Of a DNA stretch of 64,000 nucleotides, positions 42,660-55,819 are shown piece by piece (position 1 is the first letter of the stretch; each line of letters begins with the position of its first letter). Both the position numbers and the translations under genes were made by a program. The stretch is from Basidiobolus meristosporus CBS 931.73 (taxonomy: Eukaryota; Basidiobolomycota; Basidiobolomycetes; Basidiobolales; Basidiobolaceae): positions 26,881 through 90,880 of the forward strand of contig MCFE01000342.1 in the NCBI GenBank assembly GCA_002104905.1. The letters run 5' to 3'. The notes beneath the pieces were generated by a model. That model saw nothing but the letters and a program-made list of their open reading frames with translations, was not told the origin of the DNA and searched no databases.

Positions 42660-43594
42660 TTGGTAGCAGCAATAACTAGAAACCTCCCTCCTGAAGAAAG
42701 AAGAAACCACCCTCAAGATGTTGCACAATCAGGAACGGAAAAAGGCCATGCAGTAAATTCTGGCCCAACAGCAACAAGGAATGACTACCATGGCTCAGAG
42801 CCAGCAAAGCACTGTCAAGAGCAACTTTAGTGTGAAGGTCAACCAGTACCATGGCAGAGTCAATGAAAACATGGGAACTTGGCTCTTTCAGATTGAAGAA
42901 GCTTTTAAAGCTAAAGGAATTGCTCCAGAGAGCAAGTTGCATTATGCAGCTTCTTACCTGGCAGATGCAGCTTTACAGTGGTACCACAACTAGATCAGGT
43001 CAGCCACTATGATGGGATGCTCTACAATCTCTACCTGGGATGAGTTTGTGTCGGAAATTCAGGATGCTTTTGAACCTCCACACCAGCAGACACTACTAAG
43101 ACGGAAGTTAAAGACACTCAGACAGAAAGGAATGGTTCAAGAATACATCAATGAGTACAGATGTCTACTTGGACAAATTGAAAGAATGGACCCCCTGGAT
43201 CAAGTTGAATACTTTATTGATGAGTTGAAAGAAAGAACTTGCACAGAATTGAGTTATCAAAGACTTCAGACTATTGAAGAAGCCATCAAGATTGCCATTG
43301 ACTATGACTCAGCTATGTTTGGAGTTGGGAGGCCTACACTGACTAATCAGAGAGGCTACAATCTTTATGAAAGTAGACAGTCAGAAGCAGTACCAATGGA
43401 AATAAATGCTATGCAGAAGAATCCTACCTCAGAAGAATGCAAGAAGAAAGGACTTTGTTTCAATTGCCACCAGCTAGGACATATTGCAAAGTACTGCCCT
43501 CAGAGAAGAAATGGACACCAGCCAACAAGAACCTTCAACCATATTGAGTCCCATGAACACAGTAATGTGGAAGATGAGCTTGAAGAAGACTACC
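42660..43594 (+). pseudogene. G2 gag
   Basis: A primer-binding site TTGGTAGCAGCAATAAC follows the LTR. Gag starts at about 42717. Stops TAA (about 42753) and TAG (about 42991) interrupt an otherwise intact frame through 43594. Zinc knuckle CFNCHQLGHIAKYC is near 43456-43497. At LEED the frame joins the RT linker because the protease is deleted. Confidence 0.85.
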
Positions 43595-43607
43595 ACCAGT
43601 CAGAGAC

Positions 43608-44950
43608 GTGGATCATGCCATTGACACAGGAGATAGCCCTCCAGTGAGCAAGACACCTTACAGAATGAGTCCATTGGAATTAGAGGAAATGAAGAGACAA
43701 ATTGATCAGCTATTGGAGCAAGGATACATCTGGCCCAGCAAGTCACCCTGGGGAGCACCAGTGCTTTTTGTGAAAAAGAAGGATGGAACACTTAGGATGT
43801 GCATTGACTACAGCGCCCTGAACTCAGTTACCGTCAAGAATAAGTACCCCATACCTTGGATAGATGAGCTTTTGGACCAACTTAATGGAGCCACCATTTT
43901 CAGCAAGATTGACCTCATGTCAGGATACAACCAAATTAGGGTGAAACCAGAAGATATTCCTAAGACAGCATTTAGTACCAGATATGGACATTACAAGTAC
44001 TTAGTCATGTGTTTTGGTCTCACCAATGCCCCTGCAGCTTTCATGACCCTGATGCAGACTGTCTTCCAGGATTACTTAGACAAGTTTGTCATAATCTACC
44101 TAGATGATATACTGATATACAGCAAGACAGAAGAGGATCACTTGGTGCACATTGAAAAGTTCCTGAAGAAGCTAAGAGAGAACAAGTTTTATGGCAAGCT
44201 ACCCAGGTGTGAATTCTTCAAGGAACACATTGAATATCTGGGACACATAGTGACTAGCACAGGAGTGACCTTTGACCCCAAGAAGGTGGAAGTAATCAAG
44301 AATCTGAAGCAGCCCCATAGCATATCAGAGCTCAGATCATTCCTTGGAATGGTTTCCTATTATTGGAGATTTGTCAAGTTGTTTGCAAGTATTGCAGCCC
44401 CTTTAACTGATATCCTCAAGAAAGCTAATACCTACAAGTGGGACATAGCTTGTGAGACTGCTTTCCAGACACTCAAGAATGAACTTGCTAAGCTGCCAAG
44501 CTTAAGAATACCAGACTTCAGAAAAGAGTTCACTCTGTGCACAGATGCTTCAGATTATGCAACTGGTGGAGTGCTGAGCCAAGAACACAAGGGAAAGGAC
44601 TACACTGTTGCCTTTGAATCCAAGAAATAGAACTCAGCAGAACAAAACTATGCAGTCCATGAGTAGGAGATGCTTGCTTTAATACACTGTTTGAAGACAT
44701 GAAGATGCTATATTGAAGGAGTCAAATGCACTGTGAAGACTGATCATGCCTCCCTCAAGTACATATTTACTCAGAATGTACTCTCTAGAAGAATGACAAG
44801 ATGGAGTGAATACATTCAGCAATTTGACCTGGAGATTATCTACTGCCCTGGAAACAACAACACAGTTGCTGATGCCTTATTAAGATTAGATCAAGTTGCA
44901 CAACTCAACTTGGTGCATGAATCAGATTGGCCTAGCCTATGACCAAAGTA
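43608..44950 (+). pseudogene. G2 reverse transcriptase and RNase H
   Basis: Open for 340 codons to a TAG at 44628. [47 protein letters not shown] (intact YLDD). RNase H starts [15 protein letters not shown] and continues after the stop with LKYIFTQNVLSRRMTRW and NTVADALLRLD. Confidence 0.85.
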
Positions 44951-46195
44951 CTTGGAGAACCAAGTCATTCCTAATCAGGTGGAAGAAGATATCAAGAAGA
45001 TAATCCGTGATGAAGTCAGTAAACTTGTAGAACAGGATGAAACACTCTACCAAATTATTGATGGAAGCCCTATTGCCTATTGCTCTTATGTTTCTTGCCT
45101 GGATTTAATACATACGCTACATAATAGATATGGACATCTTGGAATTGAAGGAACCTAAAGTCTTGTGAAAGCCAGAGCATGGTGGCCCAGAATGAAACAA
45201 GACATTGAGAAGCTAGTAAAACATGCCCAAATTGCCAAATTAACCAAAGCCAATCACAGATAATTGCCAAACTCTTTCCCTTGGAGCCTGTAAGACCATT
45301 TGAAAGATGGCAAATTGATTTTATTGGAAGACTGCCAACTACCAGGAAATGCAACCATTGGATCCTAGTAGCAATTGACCATGCCACTAAATGGCCAGTT
45401 GCTTAAGCTGTACCAATAGCCAGTGAACAAAAAGTTGCAAGTTTCATTTACCATGAGATCCTGATGAAGTTTGGATGCCCTGTGGAGATCTTATCTGATA
45501 GAGGAGCAAACCTCATGGCAAAGACATTAGAGGCTTACCTGGAAATGCAGCAGATCACACAATTGAGAACCTGGGCATATCACCCCAGAACTGATGGAGT
45601 CACTGAGTGGTTTAATGGATTATTTGGAAAAATGCTGATCAAGTATGCAAATGGCGTTGTCAGTAGATGGGAAGAGTATATAGACCAAGCACTCTTTGCA
45701 TGTAGAGTCAGAGTACACAACACCACCCAGCAACCACCATTCTACTTAGTGTATGGATGTGAACCAAGGATTCCAGGAGATCTCACACACCAAAGCTTAC
45801 AGACACCTTAGAAGATGAACTCAGTCAGCCAAGTAGACACCACGTAACTGGAACAAAGATGTCAAAAGGCACAGACTAAAGTATCTCAAAGTGCAGAAAA
45901 TATGAAGCAGAGATTTGATAAGACTATAGCACCAGAAGCATTGACAGTTGGGAACTTTGCATTGCTAGGAAACAACACTTGGAAGAAGTTTGAGCCACAA
46001 TGGACAGGTCCATTCATGATCATCAGAAAATGTCCAATTGCAACCTACCAACTGGTGGACAAACAAGGCAATATCCAGGAAGACTTAGTGCATAGGGACA
46101 GACTCAAGCTTGCAAGACTTGCTGATAATACTGAACCATCAAGATATTGGTATCACAAGAATAGAGACTCAGGAGAACCCTCTCAACTTTAGTAG
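44951..46195 (+). pseudogene. G2 integrase
   Basis: Zinc region near 45130-45250 (HNRYGHLGIEG, then a CPNC remnant), QIDFIGRLP, ILSDRGANLMAKT, DGVTEWFNGLFGKML (the catalytic Glu intact, Arg changed to Trp), and a GPF module (WTGPFMIIRKCP). Several stops. It ends just before the polypurine tract at 46190-46202. Confidence 0.85.
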
Positions 46196-46202
46196 GGGAG
46201 AA

Positions 46203-46570
46203 TGTTATGATCTGCCGCTTGAATGTTTAAGTTAGATCAGTTTTTAGTCAAATCAATTAGTATATGTTTTGATTATCAGTATATCAGTATTATCTATCAA
46301 ATCAGTGGCATTAGTCAGCAAATGAATCAGCATATCCTTATCAGACAGAAATAGATATACCAAGTAGGATCTTATTAGGTGATGATGATGCAATCAAATG
46401 AGTCATCAGCCACAACATACATTAGGAAATACAATCTGTCAGCAATTGATCTGGCAAAATGCATACAAGGAGCTGCTGGAACCTCAATAAAAATCAATTC
46501 AAGTTTTAGTGAATACAATACTAGCTAAACTCCCTATTCCTCTACAACTCTCAAACCAAGACTTGTAACA
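46203..46570 (+). repeat. G2 3' LTR
   Basis: 368 bp, TGTTATGATCTGCCGC to CTTGTAACA. Confidence 0.9.
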
Positions 46571-47620
46571 ATCAAATCTGGGGTGCTACTATTTTTTCAT
46601 GGTCTTTGCACAATGTCCTGATGGGATCAATACCTCTGAATTGGGTGGCTTAGAGTTTGTGATGTCCTTTTGATAGGGTTATTGCAATAATTTCTCATAT
46701 GGCTTATACCAATTGGGCCAGACATCAAAGGAAATTACTATAACCTTAACTTTATGCTAATATGTAGTTATATTCCTGGTCAACATAGATTTGGAAGCTG
46801 GCTTTGTTTTTTCCCTGTGCCTTAGTTAGCATTTCACTACAAGTTTGTATGATTAGTCAGTACTTTACAGTGAGGGATGTCATTTCAGATTCTCCCATAA
46901 CACTTATAGTCAATTGACTTGCACCCTGCAACCAGCTAACTTTATCTAAATGCTGCATTATGTTAGTGTTCCATATGACTACTCCAAGCTTAAAGTAAAT
47001 CAATGTCTCTCTATGCTTTTCCCTTGCCACAATTCCAATATTTCAAATTCACCTATGCACCACTAATGCACTTATTTGAAGACAGAGACAGCAATTTGCC
47101 CTGTTAGCAAAATTGGCAACATATTCATAAAAGGCTATGAGCAACGCTTACCAGCAATGTTGAGCTGGTAAAAAATATATAATAGAGGAATATTCTTCAT
47201 TACCAAGATGATCACAGGGGATAAATGAAACTTATAGGCATTGTATTCACCTAGTTGGCTGATAAGGCAAAATATGTTGGCATACAAATTGGTGTTGAAG
47301 ATGTAATAGTTACTCTCATGTGTAGTCTGACAATGAGGTTTTAGGGCCTGGTGCTAGTCTTGGACTATAAAAATGATATTATAACCTCAATATGTGTAAA
47401 TGGGTTGCTTCTATACTACTGATTGAAGGAATCAATCAACAATAAGAAGGAAGAGGCAAATGCCTTAGTAAGAAATGACAATTTCCCAATCAGGGAGTCA
47501 AAATTGATCAATTGCAAGAACCTTTCCAGTTGAGGCAGTAATCAGCCCCTTTGGTGCTTGAAAAAGACTGCAAAATGTACATAAGATAAAAAATGTCTTA
47601 GCTACATTGAAGCCCTGAAG
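46571..47620. other. X-tail homology, then unassigned sequence
   Basis: 46571-46720 matches 7888-8030. The remaining 900 bp has no recognisable gene or repeat. Confidence 0.45.
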
Positions 47621-48640
47621 CATAGTATTTTGGTAGAAGAATCTGAAAAAGACATAAAATCCACCTTACATTGAACATAAGAATATTTGTCTCAAAGGTT
47701 CTCCAACTCAGGAGAACTGCTTCACTTGAGAAAAGTTTTCAGCAGAGCACCTGCCAAGATTTTGATTAACCTAGGAATATCACCCAAGTATGTGCAGGAC
47801 AGATTTGCCTTGGAGGCAGGAATTAGCACGGACACCACTGTAAGAAGCTAGATCAATAACTATAAGAAGACTTTCAGAACTTCATATGGAAACTGAACAT
47901 TTAGGCTGTTGCAACAATCTGGTGCTTAAATGTGTAGGTTAGAGCAGTTTTTAGTTAGTTCAGTAGCTTAATGCTTAGCAAAAGCTTCTTATTAATTTAA
48001 AACCTTATATCAAGACTTTGACAGTGTGTTTTGAAAATCATGACTCTGTTGTTGTAATCCCTCAATCAACTGGAGAACCAGTGCCACTCAGATTCAAGTG
48101 GACCGCAAGACTTATGTTCAAGTACCTGCCAGCCTGGATTCAACTTGCTTAATGCCAATACACATGAATTCTCATGGAATATTGAACAGGATTATTTCCA
48201 CTCCATCTCTGCAGAAAGTCAAGACTCCTTTGAGTAATTACTCACATGTATATACAGAGGGGCCTGAGAACCAGCCAACAATCAGAAAGGCTGATCATTC
48301 CCTTGGAACCTAGAGCCCCAGTTGAGAGCTGGAGAGTGGACTTGATTGGAAGACTACCCACCTCTAGGAAATGCAACAAATGGTATTGTAAGAATAACTA
48401 ATCATTGCACTAAAGTGTCCATTAATGAATCTATAACAGTGGCTGGTAAGCAAAAAGTTACAAGTTTCATCTGCCAAGCAATTCTGAAAAAGTTTGGATG
48501 CCTTGAGAAGATCTTATCTAATGTAGGAGCACATATAGAGCACAAATGCTAGAGTCTATCCTGAAAGTGCAGCATATTGGCAATTTGAAGTCTTTGGCAT
48601 ATCATTCTGAAACCAGTCAAGTCACTGAGTGGGTGAATGA
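47621..48640 (+). pseudogene. Heavily decayed gypsy relic (G family)
   Basis: Protease-region remnants near 47690-47840 (EYLSQRFSNSGELLHL), an LTR-like stretch near 47915-47990, a linker (TQIQVDRKTYVQVPASLD near 48090), then integrase (FPLEPRAPVESWRVDLIGRLP near 48300-48360). Large deletions and many stops. Confidence 0.65.
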
Positions 48641-48723
48641 AATGATTAAATGGATGTAAAAGTGGCATTTATGTGTGGTGGACTTGATGAAGACCTTTAC
48701 ATGGACCAGCTTGATGGATATGT
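48641..48723 (+). pseudogene. Copia RT fragment
   Basis: It reads MDVKVAFMCGGLDEDLYMDQ, the copia RT motif, and is ended by the LTR at 48724. Confidence 0.7.
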
Positions 48724-48987
48724 TGTTGAATAATGGATTATTTGGTATCATTCTGCAGCTATAGCTTTATTTAACAACTCTGGACTAACCTTGGCCACTG
48801 TAGGACTTATTTACATTCCAAACTTTGCTACTTACATCATATCTAAGATCCTATAATTATTCCCCTTTAGTCAAGAGCAGATTGGCACTTTTCCAAACAT
48901 TGTGTACTAGCCCTGAAACTGTTACAGAATACTCCTGAATGCTGAGGAGCCCTCCTTACTCAGTGTTATAGTTGTATTACTTCATCA
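48724..48987 (+). repeat. Copia LTR, subfamily C
   Basis: TGTTGAATAATGGATTATTTGG-like start, about 264 bp, decayed, matching 49435-49702 in the other orientation. Confidence 0.65.
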
Positions 48988-49434
48988 TGAGTACAAATTA
49001 TTTGCTTCTTTATGAATAGATAGACATTTCAACTACTAGCATTATTTCTTGATATGTTGTTTTTAACACAGCTCACTTCTCAGGTTGTAACATTTGGTGA
49101 GCAAGATAGCCCTTTATGGTGTGTAGGCTAAGAAATCTCTAATTGATATCCAACAATCATCAATAGCCTATAATTGCAAAATGATTCATGTTTGTAATTT
49201 TTGAGTTTCCAAATATATGCTATATACTAGAATTTCTACTATAAGCCAGATAGAGCAAGTCTGGCTCATTTAGCTCTATATGTAGATGATAATATTGTAG
49301 TTACCAATACCCTATATATATCAAAAGAAACTGTTACAATTTATCTAGTGATTTGGATATTAGGAAATTATCAAGAAATGGTGGTAATGGTTAAACTGTT
49401 GTTTATTCATACAGAGGGTCAGTATTTGCAACAT
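48988..49434 (+). pseudogene. Unassigned segment with copia RT fragment
   Basis: From about 49220 the plus strand reads YYKPDRASLAHLALYVDDNIVVTN, the copia RT catalytic region with an intact YVDD. Before that nothing is recognised. Confidence 0.6.
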
Positions 49435-49702
49435 TGTAGAAGCAATACAGTCATAACACTAAGTAAGGAGACTTTCCTAACACTCAGGAGCATTTGGTGA
49501 CAATTTCAGGGTTAGTACATTATGCTTGGTAAAAATTGTTAATTTGATCTTGACTATAGGGGTATAATGATAGAACCATAGATCTGAAGAAACTGGCAAA
49601 GTTGGGGCTGTAAGCTAGTCCTACAGTGACCAAGACTAGTCCAGAATTGCTAAGCAAATTTTTAGCTGCTGAATGATACCAAATAGTCCACTATTTTGAC
49701 AC
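49435..49702 (-). repeat. C5 3' LTR, subfamily C
   Basis: In minus orientation it starts TGTCAAAATAGTGGAC and ends TTCTACA. A polypurine tract (GCTGAGGGGGAG, minus) is at 49703-49714. Confidence 0.75.
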
Positions 49703-52257
49703 TCCCCCTCAGCTAAGTAATTTCTTTATCCTAATTCCTCTATGATACTCTCAAATTGCGTTCTAGCTAGTTGTTTTGTCATTATATCTGCCACAACATT
49801 GTCAGTAGGAGAGTAAACTAACTCTACTAAGTTACTTTCTATAGCTTCCCTCACAAAGTAGTGTTATTTATCTATGTATTTAGTTCTGGCATAAAGAAAT
49901 ACATACCCAGTGGTAGAGTGTCTGTCCACCAGATCCCTACCCCAATCTGAGTAGCTATAACCATCAAGTTTTTTCTATTAGCTGCTCCAGAGTACTTCAG
50001 TACCATATTTATGTTACCTTGTAGATGTCTGAAAATCTGCTTAACTGCTATGAATTGATCTGATCCATAATTCTGCAAGAATTAACTGACTTTTTCAACT
50101 ACCACTGCAATATCTGGTTGTGTAGACACCATCAAGTGCATCAGACTACCAACCATTGAATGATATGAAAAGTTTTGGTCTATATTTGATCCATTTTCAC
50201 CTAAAACTGGCCAAAATTGGCTTGATTTTAGATCATTGGCCATAGGGATAGCTGCAGGTTTGCAATTTTATTTTTGAAGCATCTAAGAATGTCCCTGATG
50301 TATGTAAGCTGATTCAGCACAATTTTTTGTGTTGGTATGTGAAATTTCACTTCAATTTCAAGATAATAGCTTAATTTTCCAGGATCTTTCTTCTTCAACT
50401 TGCCAAAGAGATCTAGTTTTGTCTGTTTAAGTGCCTCCTGATCACTTGAAGCTATTATTAGGCTGTCTACATAAAGAACTAAGATGATCACCCTTGCTTT
50501 GAGCTGTTTCAAATATATACTGTGATCTGCAGTGCAACAAATGAACCCAGTCTCCTCTGTATATGTGTTAATCTTGTTATACTATGATCTAGGCGCCTGC
50601 TTAGGCCCATACAACAATTTCCTAAGTCTGCACACCCAATGGGGGTCTTTTAAAATTGATAAAGCCTTCTGTTTGCTCCATATATATAGTTTCTTGCAAA
50701 TCCCCATTTAGAAAGGCTGTTTTGATGTCTATTTGGTGTAGATCTAGACTGTGTACAGCAGCCAGGGGAAGAGCTGTTCTAATGAGGTTAAGCTTGGCAA
50801 CCAGAGCAATTGTTACCTTGAAGTCTGGCCCCTGGATCTAAGAATAGCTCTTAGCCACCAGTCTAGCCTTGTGCTTGTCAATGGTACCATTTGAGGTTAT
50901 CTTGCTCTTGTAGACCCATCTGTGTCCTGTCAGCTTTCTCCCATTTGGTAAGTCTATCAGTTCCCACCATTTTGCCTTGATCAGTAATTGGTACTCCTCC
51001 TGCATAGCTTGTTGCCACATAGTACCATCTGGACTTTGCATTGCTGGTTCCAGATTCTGAGGTTTGGCACATAAGGTAAGATAAGCTTCTTCATGTTCAT
51101 TGGATGTCTGCCAACAGGATCTAAGGGCATTTCTTAATGTGGTAGATCTCCTGACTGGGATATTCTTTTCTGATCTGGAGCTGGTAGAATTGTCTTCTGT
51201 ATCTGGCTAAATTAAGTATGTATTTTCTTCATTAGTATTAATTGCATCATCAGACAACTGGCCAATGATTTCAGTGGCTTTCTGATCTGAATTATCCTCA
51301 AATACAATGTCCCTGCTCTTGATCAGCTCTGAATCTTGCCATCATATACTCTACACCCTTTGGTATCATCACAATACCCAAGAAAGATCCCTTTTCTACT
51401 CCTTGATTTCTGCTTTGAGCATTTTTTTGTCAGGGATGTGATAAAAGACATCACTGCCAAAGATCCTGAGGTGTTGGAGGTCTGGTTCTTTGCCTGTATA
51501 TGCATCAAAGGGTGTAGAATTATGTAGTGCTGTTATTGGGCATCCATTCTTGATTGATACTCTAATAGGAACAGATTCACCCCAAAATTAGTAGTTCAAT
51601 CCCTTATCATGTAGCATAGATATTCCAATCTCTACTATTGTTGTGCTTGCATGTTCTGCTACTCAGTTTGCCATGCAGTATGTGGAAGAGTGGTCTGTGC
51701 AAGTATACCAGTTGATAAGCAGTTTTCTCTAGACTCCTTTGAGCAGTATTCCCCTCTGTTGTCTCTTTGAGGTACCTTCAATTTACACCCAGTTTGTGTT
51801 TCTGCCATGTTCTTGAAGTGTTTGAATGTCTGTAAAGCTTCATCTTTTGTTTTGAGGAAGTACACCTATGTAAATCTTGTCTTGTCAGCAATAAATGTCA
51901 GAAAGTATCTCTTGTCTCCAAAGGATAGTGTTCTCATGTGCCAACATATTTCTGAGTGCACAATATGCAATATTCTGGTGGTGTTGAAGCCTCCTGAGCT
52001 CCTGAAACATTGCCTAGTTTGCTTGCCATGTGAATATCCCTTACAGACACTCAATTTGATTGGAAATGAGTAACATAGGCCCAAAAGAAGCTGAATTTCA
52101 ACCAATTGGCTCATTTTCTGCTCCCCTATGTGTTCTAGCCTCCTATGCCATGTCTCCCAGTTAATTTCATCAGTTTCAGCAATGTTGGCATACTCAGGTA
52201 CAGTGATCATACATTGTAACTTGTATTTTTTGTGATCTTTGAAGGAGTGCTTCTCAA
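49703..52257 (-). pseudogene. Copia family 2 pol (C5)
   Basis: Minus strand, N to C: WHRRLEHIGEQKM and CKGYSHGKQTR (pre-integrase, near 52000-52150), integrase (FLTFIADKTRF, then RDNRGEYCS near 51750), linker, RT start (MWQQAMQEEYQLLIK, near 51000), VLYVDSLIIASS (the YVDD second Asp is Ser) near 50480, and the end of RNase H (near 49900). It is clearly a different family from C1-C4. Gag and protease are deleted; the 5' LTR remnant joins the pre-integrase region directly. Confidence 0.8.
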
Positions 52258-52475
52258 TGCTCAGGAGCATTCTGTAACAGTTTCAGGGTTAGTACCTACT
52301 ACTTAGTACAAAGTGTTGATTTGATCTTGATCATAGGGAAACAACCATGAGATCATAGATCTGAATAAACTGGCCAAGTAGGGGCTGAAAATTAGTCCTA
52401 CAGTGACCAAGACTAGTTTATAATTGTTAAGTAAATTTTTAGCAGCTGAATGATACCAAATAGTCAACTATTTCA
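52258..52475 (-). repeat. C5 5' LTR remnant
   Basis: It matches 49480-49702 (CCTACAGTGACCAAGACTAG, the AATGATACCAAATAGTC block). The 3' part of the LTR and all of gag are missing. Confidence 0.7.
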
Positions 52476-52789
52476 TTAGAAATTAAGTCCAACACATCTA
52501 AGAGGTTGAAAATGTCCATTCTAGGAGAGCTGAGTCAGTACTGAGGGATAAGGTTCTCCATAGACAGAAGTATCCATACTATTATGCTGAGCCAATCAAG
52601 CTACTTTCAACATATTCCAAAGAAGTACCAAATAGACAATTATAGTCTGTGAGCTAATGCAAGGCAGACAAACCTTGACTTGGACTAAACTCAAATAGCT
52701 CAATAGTGCTTGGTGCAATCTGAAAGCCTAGAATTTTCTCACTAATCAATGGCCGCCAGCTAAATGTTTGTCATTCTTGGACCAGGTCC
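52476..52789. other. Unassigned
   Basis: About 310 bp with no recognised gene or repeat. Confidence 0.4.
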
Positions 52790-53419
52790 AGATATTCCAT
52801 CTTCAGTAGGAGTTGTTAGCCAGCCTAGTCAGAACCGCAGATGTGATAGTGTTGCAGCAGTTAAGCAGATTTTTTGGAACCTGAAAGGAACTGCTGATAG
52901 CTGCTTAAGGAAAATCTATAAAGCTCAGAAGAGGATCTTCTGGAATACTCTGACAAAGATTGAGTGTAATATATAAAAGACCAAAGTTCCACCATATGAT
53001 ATGTCTTTTGTCACTGCAAAAGAGCCATTTCACAAAATTTAAGATAGTAACCAACTGTAGCACTTTCCACCACAGTGGCCAAGAAAATGGCAGCCTGTGA
53101 AGCTACAACAGAAGCAATGTGGTGAAGAAGGCCTATTGAGGACTTGGGGAAGTGTCAAGAAACACCTATTACTTTATCTCAATATAAGCAAGGATATATG
53201 CAAACAAGTAGGGATCTAACTTTTCATGCTTGCACTAAGAATATATGTATTGAACATCATTCCTATATAATGCTAGAGAAAGTAACTTGGTTAACTTAGC
53301 TTGCTGTCCTGCAGATGCAAAGAATGCAGACATATTTACCAAACTATTGGCTGGAGACAAATTTGAATATCTTAGGTCATAAACAGACTATTTGGTAAGA
53401 ACATTTTTTCAAGTGGGAA
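52790..53419 (+). pseudogene. Copia RNase H relic upstream of C4 LTR
   Basis: It reads AAVKQIFWNLKGTADSC near 52850, then a decayed AACEATTEAMW and a TKNICIEHHS block, ending in a polypurine tract AAGTGGGAA at 53411-53419. It is the 3' end of a copia copy whose LTR is shared with C4. Confidence 0.75.
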
Positions 53420-53765
53420 TGTGATAAGAGTTTGTAGCAGCACCAGGCTATTCAACCAGCTTAAACTTATATCATTACCTACATATGTTGGTGAATACTG
53501 ACAAAATTCCTTGTCAGGATTTGCTTAGAATATTTTTACCAAACACATCAGGTACCCAGAAAATGAAAATGCTCAAAGTTGTCCAAATGGCCCTAAACTT
53601 TGCCCACCTGTTCTTGGGACCTTCTGAAGCCTAAATATGTGTATTCTATGCCAAAACCATGTAAAAGTATTAATACTATGCTTCAACTCAATAAATCATT
53701 AAGTGAAAACCACATAATCCACTTGTTTTGCAATCATTTCCAATATCTTCAAGACTCTTACAGCA
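53420..53765 (+). repeat. Copia LTR, subfamily A (C4)
   Basis: 346 bp, TGTGATAA to TTACAGCA. It lies between an RNase H end and a gag start, so it may be a single LTR shared by two copies (tandem recombination product). Confidence 0.85.
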
Positions 53766-54918
53766 GGTTATGAGCCCCAAGCTGTCACTCTCTCCAATGT
53801 CTACTACCACTATTACCAGATTTCTTCCTTCTGCTAAGAAGTTGGATGGATCTAACTATCAAGTGTGGAAGGGAATGATGAAGATGCTGCTACAAGAAAG
53901 AAGCCTTTGGGATATTTTCATGGCAGAAGAGTGCCCTCCTAAGAGTGTGGGAGAGGAATCCTTCAGGTATCAGAAGAAAGAACAAAGTGTCTATAACTAC
54001 ATTTTTGTTAGTGTCAATGACAAATTGCTAATTCTATGCACAAGAGCAAAAATGGCAGAAAAATGCCTGAAAGGCATTCAGAGACACACACCAATCATTT
54101 TCAGCTGCCAAGAAGATGCATTTTTGACAAAATACATCTGTTCCAAAGTTGCCGCCAGGATAAGAAAGTCAAAATCTAGTTACTAGAATTACACTGTTGG
54201 TAAATGGGATGGAATCTATGGGGTATGAACTACAGATGAGGATGTAATAATAACCATCCTGAATAGCCTGACAGACAAGCTTCATGGCCTTGAATCAGCC
54301 TTAGAGTTCAGAACTGAAGATTTTACTTCAAATATATATATGGATGGCTCCTGGATGAAAAATTAAGAAAATAAAGTGCCAACAAGAAGAATGAAGAAAA
54401 TGCTCTAATAAGTAATGATACCCAGCAATGAAAATACCCAGGACTTTTTAAAGGCAATACCAATATCTTTTTCCTCTACTGCAAAAGGAAAAAACATACA
54501 TCAGACCAGTGCTTAAAAATGAGAGATAGTCAGCCAAAAAAGCCTGAATATGGGAATGCTGCAACAATTCAAGATAGACAACTCAAATGTGAAATATATA
54601 TGACTACAAATAGGGATTCTCAGATATGTCATTTTGACTATAGAGCATCTCAACTCTTTTCACACCAAAAACTACTTTTCACCCAATATCAAGAAATTCC
54701 ATATATGAATATTATCATGGTTACAATAGTACACTTCATGCAGTGGGAGAAGGAACTATCCAAGTAAGCCTTAGAAGCAGTGAAGGAAGCCATTCACTGA
54801 CCTTTAAGGAGCATTGTATCTACCACTAATAGCCAAGAACCTACTATCTGTAACCAAGTCCACAGCAAAAGGACTCAGTATTAGCTTTAACAATCTGGAT
54901 GCAGGATCACTGATTAAG
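53766..54918 (+). pseudogene. C4 primer-binding site, gag and protease
   Basis: GGTTATGAGCCC (53766-53777) is the half-tRNA site and contains the gag ATG (53770). Gag is open to 54183 (KLDGSNYQVWKGMMKMLLQE), the best-preserved copia gag here. After that stops and frameshifts follow; a zinc-knuckle remnant and the protease region (EGSHSLTFK, near 54790) can be seen. It breaks off at about 54918. Confidence 0.85.
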
Positions 54919-55819
54919 CCAAATCAAGTCAGAAAGAAATCCAAGTTCCTTCTAGAAAGTTCTACTACATTCTAGTAACTTCTCAAAAGCTCCAAGTCAA
55001 CATTACACAATGGAACATTCTATGGAAGCTTCCCATTGGAGTTTATGTTGTCCCATACCCTATATGGTAATGACATGTCATATGACCTGGCCACATGATC
55101 AGCCAACCCCTGACATATCCCCATGTGATACTCTAGTTTGTTCTGTGGTAATGGAAAGTATTGCATTACTACAATATCTCTAAACCAATATTGCACTCAT
55201 TTCTTTATTTTGCTTTTTGCTATTGTAACACACAAGTGAAAGTTCAAGAATTTCCAACTTTGAAGAACAAATGCTCCAGACCCTGACAAGCAGTCCACCC
55301 AAGAATATTATGTCATACAGAACATGTTGTAGCCAGCACATGTTTCAAGTTACAGCTCATTTGAAGCAGTACTTAAGGAGTTATGACCAAAAGAGTCCAA
55401 TTATTATACATACTATACATTATTGCTAGGATTACTATGGTGACTTTGATTGTGTATAACTTCTGAACCAGCCAATTATATCATGTGAAATCTTAACAGG
55501 TGCTGCGCCTATGTCCGATCTGCGCCACAGCAAAATTTTAGCTTTGTATCATGTGTATTGCTTGCGCAATTGCCCAAAAACTTTGATCCTTCAGCTAATC
55601 ATATTATGACTTCCCCAGCTGAAAAATAAAGGGAGAGCCTCTCTTTCCAGAATTTCCGCACTACAATTACAGGTTTAAAGGTTATAAGACTTCCCCTGCA
55701 TCACTTGCACTGTTGAGTATTCTGACTTTGATTGGTACTACATCAGTAAAGAGACTGCAAAGCTCACAAGAATCCAATCTAAGTTCTACAAGAAACTACC
55801 ACTTTTCTGTTGGAGAAGT

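Larger units (their letters stand above)
42343..46570 (+). mobile_element. Gypsy element G2
   Basis: About 4.2 kb. The left LTR lacks its first 49 bp, and the protease is deleted. The sequence after the right LTR (46571) matches the X tail at 7888, so it sits inside a CACTA/X copy. RT and integrase are the best preserved of the G family. Confidence 0.85.
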
